IMG/VR virus record: IMGVR_UViG_3300028025_002044
Span: 1-64,000 of that record
From: a virus
Length of the DNA: 64,000 nt
Direction: 5' to 3' (one strand)
This document shows, piece after piece, positions 35,413-42,514 of the stretch (positions are counted from its first letter, which is position 1; the number at the start of each line of letters is the position of its first letter). Below the pieces are notes generated by a model. That model was not told the origin of the DNA. It did no database searches and was given only the letters and a program-made list of their open reading frames with translations. The position numbers and the translations under genes are program-made.

Positions 35413-35720
35413 TCAGAATACTGCTCCACCAACCAAGCTGTAATCTCTCCAATTGTCTCTACCGGAACAATCTTGTCTTCACTCTCTAGAAGCTCGTTGA
35501 ATCTCTTAAAGCTTTCCGCTTTCATAACTTTAGAAAAGAACTTTCCAGATACTTCTGCGTTACGCATTGGGTCAGCGGCAGTTGAATCTGCAATTAGGTC
35601 TAGCAAGACCTTGCCCTGAATTTCAGGTACGCACTCAAACTCCTGACCGTGCACACTGAACTTAATTGGCTCAGCATTTGGGTCAGAAGACCCGGCTCCA
35701 AAATCTTTAAATTTTGCCAT
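35391..35720 (-). CDS. Tail assembly chaperone, upstream frame
   Basis: A 109-residue protein from the second of two adjacent ATGs, chosen because AAAGGA lies six bases upstream of it. It resembles gpG-like tail assembly chaperones: an acidic, helical protein (FECVPEIQGKVLLDLIADS, then FNELLESEDKIVPVETIGE). The chaperone coats the tape measure protein during tail assembly. Its last ten codons overlap the -1 frame of the downstream chaperone frame. Confidence 0.75.
   Translation of the reverse strand: MAKFKDFGAGSSDPNAEPIKFSVHGQEFECVPEIQGKVLLDLIADSTAADPMRNAEVSGKFFSKVMKAESFKRFNELLESEDKIVPVETIGEITAWLVEQYSDRPELRS
35404..35412 (-). other. Candidate -1 ribosomal frameshift site
   Basis: A shift must fall between the -1 frame TGA at 35413-35415 and the zero-frame TAG at 35391-35393. 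Inside that window the only run allowing perfect re-pairing is CCCC (35406-35409), where a Pro tRNA on CCC could slip back one base. The fusion would be about 248 residues. Confidence 0.5.
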
Positions 35721-35755
35721 CATATATCCTTTGTTGTTTATCATTTATACGTAAT

Positions 35756-36184
35756 TTACGTACGTATATATTTTACGCTATCTGAGAGATATCTATTTGG
35801 CTTGGTACCAGGATGACGTACTTTACGAGCTAGCACCGAACCATCAGCAAGAACATTCCAACCTGCGCCCGCCCCGCTGCTAGGCTTAAATTTCAAGAAC
35901 CTGTGATTGCTGGGAGTAATGATATGTGGCTTAGTCCCGTTGTGGTGCATACGGGCATACGGGACCGAAGACCCAATTTGAATCTTTTGACCGAGGGTAG
36001 TTCTTCTGTGTCCGTATACTCGTATAGACCTGCGTAGACGACCGGTTTTTACGCCCACCTTTGTCTTAGCTATATCTCTTAACCTGTCAGCGCGACGCTT
36101 TAAGTCCAGTCCGACTTCGCCGGATGGGCTATTTAGTATTTTATCTATAGCACGGTAGTCGACTGTGGTGATAACTCTGGCCAT
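35756..36184 (-). CDS. HK97 gp10-like head-tail connector/tail component
   Basis: The ATG at 36184 overlaps the previous stop (TAATG) and is preferred over a start 108 bases upstream that would overlap the neighbour. The 142-residue product looks like the HK97 gp10 family: LKRRADRLRDIAKTKVGVKTGRLRRSI, then IGSSVPYARMHHNGTKPH and a LARKVRHPGTKPNRYLSDS end. These sit at the head-tail joint or act in tail completion. It lies between the tail terminator-like gene and the chaperones. Confidence 0.75.
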   Translation of the reverse strand: MARVITTVDYRAIDKILNSPSGEVGLDLKRRADRLRDIAKTKVGVKTGRLRRSIRVYGHRRTTLGQKIQIGSSVPYARMHHNGTKPHIITPSNHRFLKFKPSSGAGAGWNVLADGSVLARKVRHPGTKPNRYLSDSVKYIRT

Positions 36185-36690
36185 TATGGCACCGCCATCA
36201 CGATTTCCATACTTACCATCTGGAACCCGCCCTGAGGCTCCTGGGCATCTAGGGTGGCAATGACACCCAAGCCGTAGCCCGTGTCGTCCCACATATCAAA
36301 CTCTCGTACTGACTCCATCAAAATCCATGAGTCAATTGCAGACATGTTAGAAGCCTGCTGAATCTTTTCAGGGGTAGGCGGTCTACCGTTCTGCCCGACT
36401 ACAGGAAATTCCCTGGCAATAGTTATAGTTAGAGTTACAGTCCTAGGAACGTTGCAACGCTGAGGCTCCCCGGCAGGAACACCAGGCGGGCCTAAGTACA
36501 GCTGATTGAATGCCACTACCATTTGTGCGCAGTCAACAACAGGAGTCCCCATTGTCCAGTATTGGCGACTCGGCAGTGGAACGTTATAGGACTGGTAGAC
36601 AGCAACTACTCGATCGACTGCGCCGTCGAGTAAGTTTTTTAAATGCAGAGCATCCTCTGAATATCCTGTAACGTCCACTGCCGTAGTCAT
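36184..36690 (-). CDS. Tail terminator-like / head-tail completion protein
   Basis: A 168-residue protein. Size, position (between adaptor and gp10-like genes) and the beta-rich middle (NVPRTVTLTITIAREFPVV) with a C-terminal GGFQMVSMEIVMAVP fit the neck or tail-terminator proteins of actinobacterial siphoviruses. It has no catalytic motif. It is coupled to the gp10-like gene by TAATG. Confidence 0.6.
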   Translation of the reverse strand: MTTAVDVTGYSEDALHLKNLLDGAVDRVVAVYQSYNVPLPSRQYWTMGTPVVDCAQMVVAFNQLYLGPPGVPAGEPQRCNVPRTVTLTITIAREFPVVGQNGRPPTPEKIQQASNMSAIDSWILMESVREFDMWDDTGYGLGVIATLDAQEPQGGFQMVSMEIVMAVP

Positions 36691-36692
36691 AA

Positions 36693-36884
36693 TTACTCCG
36701 CGGCTACTTCTTCAGTAGCAACCTCTACAGGTGCATCCACCACAGCGTCAACAACTACAGGCTCTTCAACCTTAGCTGGCTTAGCTGGCTTGGCTGGCTT
36801 TGCAGCGGCCTTAGCAGCAGATGTTGCAGGCTTAGCCGCACCAATCATATCTACTGCGCGGAAGTTAGTCTGAATTCCTGACAT
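36693..36884 (-). CDS. Lys/Ala/Pro-rich small protein
   Basis: A 63-residue low-complexity protein. A short N-terminus (SGIQTNFRAVDMIG) is followed by AAKAAAKPAKPAKPAK, histone-H1-like, and then a Val/Glu-rich acidic tail. It sits within the connector genes, three bases from its neighbour. It may be a minor structural or flexible linker protein. No function is assigned. Confidence 0.55.
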   Translation of the reverse strand: MSGIQTNFRAVDMIGAAKPATSAAKAAAKPAKPAKPAKVEEPVVVDAVVDAPVEVATEEVAAE

Positions 36885-36901
36885 AACTAACCTTCTTTCT
36901 T

Positions 36902-38008
36902 CTAGCTGTATAACTTGATCTGGAGGTTTCCAGAAGCAAGCTCCATTACACTCTCAATACCGTTAACGATTTTGGTAGCGTAAAGAGTCCATGAGCCAGG
37001 GTCTACCATTCCGATAGCTTTCTGGGCTTCTACGTAAGGAACCGATATGTCGACTCTTCCGTTAGTCTCGTTTACAGTTATGTACTGAGACTCTAAATTT
37101 AGTGATTTGCCCTCGCTGTAGTTAAACATAGTAAATACTGGCAACCACCCGTTATCTCCAATGAAGGTCGACGTGTCGACGCCAGCAGTAACCGAGTTCC
37201 AAGTAGCAGGGGTGTTTCTGACTACTGAAAGGTCCATCAGTGCATTGGCCGTCAGTGGCGGAGCCTTAGGCGTGTAGCGACGAGCTCTAGGCTGGTCCGG
37301 CGAGAACACCTTAGCTCTAGCCTTAGCCTTGTCAGGGTTTACGGTTTTTAGGAATAGGTCTACTGCATAAAGACCGGTGCGTACTTCCTCAATAAAATCT
37401 TGGCTGTCTAGTAGGGTGTAAGAAACGCCCTGACGCGAAATAGAAGTAATGCGCTGAGGTAGAGCGCAGTCGTCGTCTCCAGCCCAAAGTTTTGCAAACT
37501 CAATTGCTAGGGTGCGGGCTGCCATCTTGCCAGCCATAGGTGGCTCAGCGCCGTAAGTATAAGTGACCTCGACGTTACAGGGAGTCCAAGGAACGCCAGC
37601 AGCAGCCTGAAGTGTAGAGTGGTCTACCAAATAGTACGAGCTTTCGTCAAGAATGCGCCCGTCTCTAGTTCTAACAGAGTGAATCTTTGTTACAGGGCGT
37701 CCTCGAAGTTTAATACGTGATTCGGGAGAGAGTCCATCCGAGACCAACTCAGCGTACTCCTGAAAGTCGGTAATCGGAATGTTGTAAACTTCACCAGCAA
37801 TTAGGACGCCGTAATAGTTTTTAGAAGAAGGACCTAGCCGGTAAGCACGCTTAGCACAGACGTAGCGTTCAGTTACCGTTGTGGTCCCAGTAAACTTTCT
37901 ACCTGACATAGCCCACATTAAGTACGAGGCAGTCTGAGCGGCCTCGAGCGCAAACTCGGTTCCTGCATAGTTACCAAGTTCTTCAGGTTCTACCCAAAGT
38001 GAAGTCAC
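36902..38008 (-). CDS. Head-to-tail adaptor with C-terminal beta domain
   Basis: A 368-residue protein starting at GTG after AGGAG. Residues about 1-230 look like a helical gp6/gp15-type adaptor: EELGNYAGTEFALEAAQTAS, then TAVERY-like VTERYVC and YYLVDHSTLQ, with AARTLAIEFAKLWAGDDDC. The last ~110 residues (NGWLPVFTMFNYSEGKS, SWTLYATKIVNG) are beta-rich and may be an Ig-like appendage exposed on the neck. It follows the major-tail-like gene after a strong hairpin. Confidence 0.65.
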   Translation of the reverse strand: MTSLWVEPEELGNYAGTEFALEAAQTASYLMWAMSGRKFTGTTTVTERYVCAKRAYRLGPSSKNYYGVLIAGEVYNIPITDFQEYAELVSDGLSPESRIKLRGRPVTKIHSVRTRDGRILDESSYYLVDHSTLQAAAGVPWTPCNVEVTYTYGAEPPMAGKMAARTLAIEFAKLWAGDDDCALPQRITSISRQGVSYTLLDSQDFIEEVRTGLYAVDLFLKTVNPDKAKARAKVFSPDQPRARRYTPKAPPLTANALMDLSVVRNTPATWNSVTAGVDTSTFIGDNGWLPVFTMFNYSEGKSLNLESQYITVNETNGRVDISVPYVEAQKAIGMVDPGSWTLYATKIVNGIESVMELASGNLQIKLYS

Positions 38009-38028
38009 TTTATTCTCCTACTAGTAGT

Positions 38029-38070
38029 ACGGGCGGTACATCTCTGTAAACAGAAAGATGCACCGCCCGT
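38029..38070 (-). repeat. Strong hairpin after the major-tail-like gene
   Basis: A 15-position inverted repeat with one mismatch (arms ACGGGCGGT.CATCT and AGATG.ACCGCCCGT) fills most of the 74-bp gap between the stop at 38083 and the next start. No T-run follows. It may protect the 3' end of an abundant mRNA or partly terminate. Confidence 0.65.
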
Positions 38071-38082
38071 CCAGTTTTATAA

Positions 38083-39156
38083 CTAAGCCGAAACGTCCTC
38101 GTTAGAAACGATGATTCGGTCGATGGTGTTGTCTGGGTTGAAGTCCTTGTTGCCAGGTACGTTGTACGTGTCTGAGGTCAAACCAGAGATACCCTCTAGG
38201 TCAGCCGAGGTGACTGCAGTGTAACTTCCATCAGCAGCAGGCTCATTGATTGGGTTAGCAACTGTAGCTGTTCCGGTAGGACTTACCGCGGCCGAGACTA
38301 CGTTAGATGCAGTCTTAGCATAGGTAAAGGTTACAGTTGTAGGTACATCAGTTACGGTGTAGGTACCGTTGAAGGTTGCGTCGACACCAGCAACAACGAC
38401 CGAATCACCATCAGTAAAGCCGTGGGCAGCTGAAGTGGTTAGGGTTGCAATGTTGTTCGTAAGAGCCTTGTTAGAAACAGTAGCAACAAGACCGCTGTCC
38501 CAAGTGTAGAAGCCCTTAAGACCAACAGGTGCCCAGTCGGTGCGTGCGTACGAGTATGGACGCTCTGCAGCAACAGGGAACTCCCAGCGCATGTCTGGAC
38601 CTGAAGCAAATAGAGAGTTACCCAAGCCGTAGCCTTCGAAAGTAGTTGCAAGCATACCGTTCTCAATTACACGGTCGCCAGACTGACGGAGCTTTGCGTA
38701 TGGGAATACCCAGTGGAAGTAAGGAAGCGTAGTAGCCTTCTTACCACTGCTAATTGCGTGTGACCAAGCTTCGATAGCAACACCGAAACCAGCTGGGTCG
38801 TCGCCAACACCAGGTGCAGCCCAACCGACGCTCTTGCTTACGCCATTGACATCCTTACGGAGCAATAGACCGCCTGAGATTAGGTTAGATAGCTCTGGGT
38901 CTGGCTCACAGATAGCGAGCTCCATGGTAATACGCTTTAGGGTGTCTGGTGACTTGTAGGTAACACAAACAACGCCGTTAGCGTTCTTTTCGGTGATCTC
39001 GTCGCCCTCTTCATATTCTGGGGTGAACGATACACGCATAAATGCCGACGTGGTGTAGCTGTCGCCAGCACCAGTCAGTAGGTTGCCAGCGGCGTCCAAT
39101 CGGGTGACACGAATCGACACACCCTGGATGCTAGCAGCATAATCTTGAGTAGCCAT
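38083..39156 (-). CDS. Probable major tail protein with one HG-GD module
   Basis: A 357-residue protein. Residues 1-220 resemble actinobacteriophage major tail proteins: SIQGVSIRVTRLDAAGN at the start, then FTPEYEEGDEITEKNANG, CVTYKSPDTLKRITMEL and PYFHWVFPYAKLRQSG. Residues about 235-290 are an inserted beta module (AHGFTDGDSVVVAGVDATF), probably displayed on the tail surface. Its location upstream of the adaptor rather than next to the chaperones is unusual, so another structural role is not excluded. It is followed by a strong hairpin, as expected of a highly expressed gene. Confidence 0.65.
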   Translation of the reverse strand: MATQDYAASIQGVSIRVTRLDAAGNLLTGAGDSYTTSAFMRVSFTPEYEEGDEITEKNANGVVCVTYKSPDTLKRITMELAICEPDPELSNLISGGLLLRKDVNGVSKSVGWAAPGVGDDPAGFGVAIEAWSHAISSGKKATTLPYFHWVFPYAKLRQSGDRVIENGMLATTFEGYGLGNSLFASGPDMRWEFPVAAERPYSYARTDWAPVGLKGFYTWDSGLVATVSNKALTNNIATLTTSAAHGFTDGDSVVVAGVDATFNGTYTVTDVPTTVTFTYAKTASNVVSAAVSPTGTATVANPINEPAADGSYTAVTSADLEGISGLTSDTYNVPGNKDFNPDNTIDRIIVSNEDVSA

Positions 39157-39175
39157 TTAGCTATTCTCCTTTGGT

Positions 39176-40267
39176 TTAGGCTGTAAGATCGACTCTTACA
39201 GCGAGGTGGATTGATGTATCAAAGTAAACCGCAGCGGGGCGGATTGCTTTGAGACGCATGTCATTCGCATTACCCGACACATCATAAGCTTGCGCTAGAT
39301 TGTCGTTCACGACATCGATATCGCCCAAATAGGTGCGGACGGTACCGGTGGCGTAAATCCATTTTGCAGAGCTGGTTCCCAGCTGCTGAATGTAGCCAGT
39401 AACCGATTCCTGAGAGCGGTTAGTGGCGCTTGCAATAGTAAGTGTTACTGTGTCAGCGTCAACTTTGGTGACGACTGCTGTAGAAGTAGACGACTGGTTG
39501 ATGTTCGCCCCGACGACGGAGTAGCGGACAGTGTCACCTGCAAGCAGGTAGTGGGGGCTAGACGTGTTGATGGTAAGTGTAGTGTTACTGCTAATAGTTG
39601 CAGTAGCGGCATCGATACGAGGACCGTTGCCAGTATAGCCGCCACCAACAACAACAGGTGTACCACCCATAGTTTGTAGGTGGTCTTTTTCGGTTTCGTG
39701 AAATAGCATGTTTGAGTTGCTCGAAAGAAGGGCAACTACGTCGCGAGTTGCGTGAATAACTCCCTGCTCACCAGCATCTGATGCCAGACCAATGCCATTT
39801 TCTAGCACTGCTAGGGCACGCCTTGCTGTAAGCCCTGAACCATCGAGCACGGTGACACCAGAAGAAACTAAAGCTCGGTTAGCGTGACCTTCGCCAATTC
39901 GGATATCTCCATCCCAAAGTTCCTGCTCCATACTGTGCTGAGTAACAGCTTCAAGTTGACGCTTTAAACGAGCGATACGGTCTAAGCCCATAAAACCTAG
40001 GGTTGAACGAAGCTCCTCTGCTTCAATGAACCAAGGCTTAATTTCTGTGTAGTAAGTAGGAGTGCCAGCAACAACTACTTGACCGCTAGTAGAGTCAGTG
40101 TCGTCCCAGTTAGTCGCTGAGTAAAGTGTTGTTTCCCACTCCTGTGAAAACCCACGGACCCACTGGTCTTCGTCGGCTGAGTTTTGAGGCTTTACTACAG
40201 CGAGTAGACCAAAAGCGGAAGGCACAATCTTTGGTGCCTCGATAACGCCATTCTTTGGGAAAGCCAT
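39176..40267 (-). CDS. Virion structural protein downstream of capsid (minor head protein?)
   Basis: A 363-residue protein without a sure family. Its N-terminal part (APKIVPSAFGLLAVV, then DEDQWVRGFSQEWET) and a helical middle (LEAVTQHSMEQELWDGDI, ARRALAVLENGIG) look like a folded head protein. One HG-GD-like module (PHYLLAGDTVRYSVVG) is inserted at about residues 220-290, then core sequence resumes (YLGDIDVVNDNLAQAYD). It stands directly after the major capsid gene, so a cement, minor capsid or head-neck protein is the best guess. Confidence 0.5.
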   Translation of the reverse strand: MAFPKNGVIEAPKIVPSAFGLLAVVKPQNSADEDQWVRGFSQEWETTLYSATNWDDTDSTSGQVVVAGTPTYYTEIKPWFIEAEELRSTLGFMGLDRIARLKRQLEAVTQHSMEQELWDGDIRIGEGHANRALVSSGVTVLDGSGLTARRALAVLENGIGLASDAGEQGVIHATRDVVALLSSNSNMLFHETEKDHLQTMGGTPVVVGGGYTGNGPRIDAATATISSNTTLTINTSSPHYLLAGDTVRYSVVGANINQSSTSTAVVTKVDADTVTLTIASATNRSQESVTGYIQQLGTSSAKWIYATGTVRTYLGDIDVVNDNLAQAYDVSGNANDMRLKAIRPAAVYFDTSIHLAVRVDLTA

Positions 40268-40307
40268 TTTAATCCTTAAATGTAAATTCTAAGTTTTGCC
40301 GTATGTA

Positions 40308-40327
40308 GCGGCCCCCGAAGGGGCCGC
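40308..40327 (-). repeat. Perfect GC hairpin with UUCG loop after the capsid gene
   Basis: An 8-bp perfect stem (GCGGCCCC/GGGGCCGC) closes a TTCG tetraloop when read on the minus strand, 22 bases after the capsid stop. UUCG-capped stems are exceptionally stable. There is no T-run behind it, so 3'-end stabilisation or partial termination is likely. Confidence 0.7.
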
Positions 40328-40349
40328 CACACGCGGACTTGAGAGGTTT

Positions 40350-42380
40350 TTAGTCCTCGATTGCAGCTGCGGTTGCGCCACCAGTGGTGTCGCGTAGTGC
40401 TGCGGCAACACCGTTGATGCTCAATGAGCTGGTGATTGCAAGTGACTCGATACCAACCTTGGCAACGTTCTCGAAGGTTTCGATGAACATCTTGTAGTCG
40501 TTGGTGCCGACTAGGGTGCTGTCACGGATGATACCTAGGTCTAGAGTTCCGCCGTCTAGGAACAAGAATGTTCCTTCAGCGAACAAGTACCAGGTAATCT
40601 GGTCTGGGAACTCTAGTAGTCGAGCAGCAGAGCCAGCCTGACCAAGGAACGCATTTAGGTCAAGCGAGCTAACCATGTCAACGTTCGAGCTTGATAGGTA
40701 GCCCTTGATTTCTGCTTCGCCAACACCTAGGGTGCCATCGCCAGGCATGTTTAGAGCTAGGTCTGCTGCCATCGCGTCATAGATCCACGCAGGAACGATT
40801 GCCTTTAGGCGAGTTCCAGCATCGATACGGTGACGTGAACGGTAAGCAACAGCTGCCTTACGAACCTGCACCAAGAAGTCACGAGCAAAACCAATAAGGC
40901 TAGGAGCCTCAGTGGTAGCAACGTGCGCGTTAACAGCGGTCGAACCTGCTGAAATCTTGTCTAGCAAGTTGAGCTCTGCCTCGCGAGCGTGCTGAACAAG
41001 AGCTAGCTCGTTGTGGCGAGCAATCAACTCTGGGTAAGCACGAGTCATCAAGTTACCGAACTGTAGCTGCAAGGTTACAGCGTCAGTAGAAACAGTGTTC
41101 TCCTGTGCTGCAGTAACAGTCATGCTTAGCTTGCTTGATGGTGACGGAGTCTCAGCTGAGTCGTTAGCTGCGGTCCAAACACCAACTGCGTCGCGGTAGT
41201 TGTACGAGTTAGCTGCGGTTGCGTTGTAGGTGAGGAATGAAGGTGGGGTTACAAAGCGGATACCGCCACGGTCTGCCTGGAAGCGAGGCAATGCATCGCG
41301 AACTGGGCGGTCAGTGGTTGAACCGAGGCCGAAGATGTCGTACTTAACTTCAAATGGTGCGCCGTGGCCACCAGAAGCAACAAGTGCCTGGCTTTCCTCG
41401 GCTGCAGCAGTGATCTTAAGTGCGTTTGACTCTGCGTCGGTGGTAAGAGTACGAGACTCTGGGTACTGAACGGTTAGTGATGCAACAATGTGCTGCTCTC
41501 CGTCTCCGCCGTTTACACGACGTAGGGTGTGGAGACGCTTTTCCATTGCTGATGCAACTTCGTTCATGTCGGTTAGGTTTGTGCCAGCTGTGTAACCTGG
41601 GATGTCGGCACCAGCGGTGATTGCCACCTTGACTGCTGGCTCCGAAACTTCGATTACAGGCTGACGGTCAGCTGGGGCCTCGAAAGGCTGTTCTGCTGAA
41701 GCGGTCACGATGGCCTGCTCTTCCTGCTCTTCTGGAGCAATAGTTTCTGATGGGGTTTCTGCCTCAGTAGCTACTTCTTCAGTAACTACCTCTGCGGTTT
41801 CCTCGGCTGAAGCAACAACTGCCTCTTCCTCGGTTGGGGTTGTCTCGGCCACGCTGGCCTCAACTGCGGTTTCGGTCTCAATTGAAAATTCAGAACCTTC
41901 GGCTACAACGGCAGACGCATCTACAGAATCGTCAGAGGAGTAAGACTTGTAGTCTTTCTTTTTCTTCTCCTCGTCCTCTTCACCAGGAACCATGTCTTCA
42001 GAGTCGTCGCCCATTACTGGAGCTTCTTCCTCGTCCATTGGAGTTTCCTCAACTACTGGAACTTCCTCGACTGGAGCTTCCTCTTCCATTGGAACTTCTT
42101 CTTCCATTGGAGATTCTTCCTGGCCATCCATGCCCTTGACACGCATAGCTGCTTCAGCAGCACGAGCAGTAAGCTCTTCTGCAGCAGCTTCGCGACGCTG
42201 GACTTCACCGCGTACGGTGTCCAACATGTCAGCAAGAGATGTCATAGCGTCAACTGTTTCGGCTGTAGGGTCCTGTGATTCAAACGATTCAAACTCGCTT
42301 ACGATAGCCTCCTGAAGCGCAGCAACTTGCTCGTCACCTAGCTCCGCAAGGTTATCTACTTGCGACTTAATCTGATCCAC
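40350..42380 (-). CDS. Major capsid protein with N-terminal scaffold domain
   Basis: A 676-residue protein starting at GTG behind AAGGAGG. Residues 1 to about 250 are highly acidic, Glu/Ala/Val-rich and helical at the start (DNLAELGDEQVAALQEAIV), like a scaffolding or delta domain. From about residue 258 the sequence becomes an HK97-fold capsid protein: AYPELIARHNELALVQHARE, TRLKAIVPAWIYDAM, and DQITWYLFAEGTFLFLDGG near the end. The junction AITAG-ADIPGY (255-260) is a candidate prohead-protease cut, leaving ~419 residues. The protease is encoded just upstream. Confidence 0.85.
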   Translation of the reverse strand: MDQIKSQVDNLAELGDEQVAALQEAIVSEFESFESQDPTAETVDAMTSLADMLDTVRGEVQRREAAAEELTARAAEAAMRVKGMDGQEESPMEEEVPMEEEAPVEEVPVVEETPMDEEEAPVMGDDSEDMVPGEEDEEKKKKDYKSYSSDDSVDASAVVAEGSEFSIETETAVEASVAETTPTEEEAVVASAEETAEVVTEEVATEAETPSETIAPEEQEEQAIVTASAEQPFEAPADRQPVIEVSEPAVKVAITAGADIPGYTAGTNLTDMNEVASAMEKRLHTLRRVNGGDGEQHIVASLTVQYPESRTLTTDAESNALKITAAAEESQALVASGGHGAPFEVKYDIFGLGSTTDRPVRDALPRFQADRGGIRFVTPPSFLTYNATAANSYNYRDAVGVWTAANDSAETPSPSSKLSMTVTAAQENTVSTDAVTLQLQFGNLMTRAYPELIARHNELALVQHAREAELNLLDKISAGSTAVNAHVATTEAPSLIGFARDFLVQVRKAAVAYRSRHRIDAGTRLKAIVPAWIYDAMAADLALNMPGDGTLGVGEAEIKGYLSSSNVDMVSSLDLNAFLGQAGSAARLLEFPDQITWYLFAEGTFLFLDGGTLDLGIIRDSTLVGTNDYKMFIETFENVAKVGIESLAITSSLSINGVAAALRDTTGGATAAAIED

Positions 42381-42401
42381 TGGTCCTCCTTAGGACAGTT
42401 G

Positions 42402-42420
42402 GTGGGAGGGGTTCTCCCAC
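42402..42420 (-). repeat. Leader hairpin upstream of the capsid gene
   Basis: A 7-bp perfect stem (GTGGGAG/CTCCCAC) with a 5-base loop lies 22 bases before the capsid GTG, ahead of the strong AAGGAGG ribosome site. It may set translation or mRNA stability of the capsid message. The rest of the 134-bp gap (42381-42514) shows no gene. Confidence 0.5.
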
Positions 42421-42514
42421 TTGCTTTCGGTACAAGGCGAAGGGACTTCATGCACAAGGCACACAGGCACTCCACCTGAACTCTATTTTACATTAGTTTT
42501 TATATCTTTATTAT

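Noticed and set aside
36185-36292. Longer start for the gp10-like gene
   Set aside because: It would add 36 residues encoded inside the neighbouring gene; the internal ATG with TAATG coupling begins the conserved family region.
41710-42315. Plus-strand Ser/Thr- and Leu-rich open frames
   Set aside because: They are the complement of the acidic Glu/Ala low-complexity scaffold part of the capsid gene.
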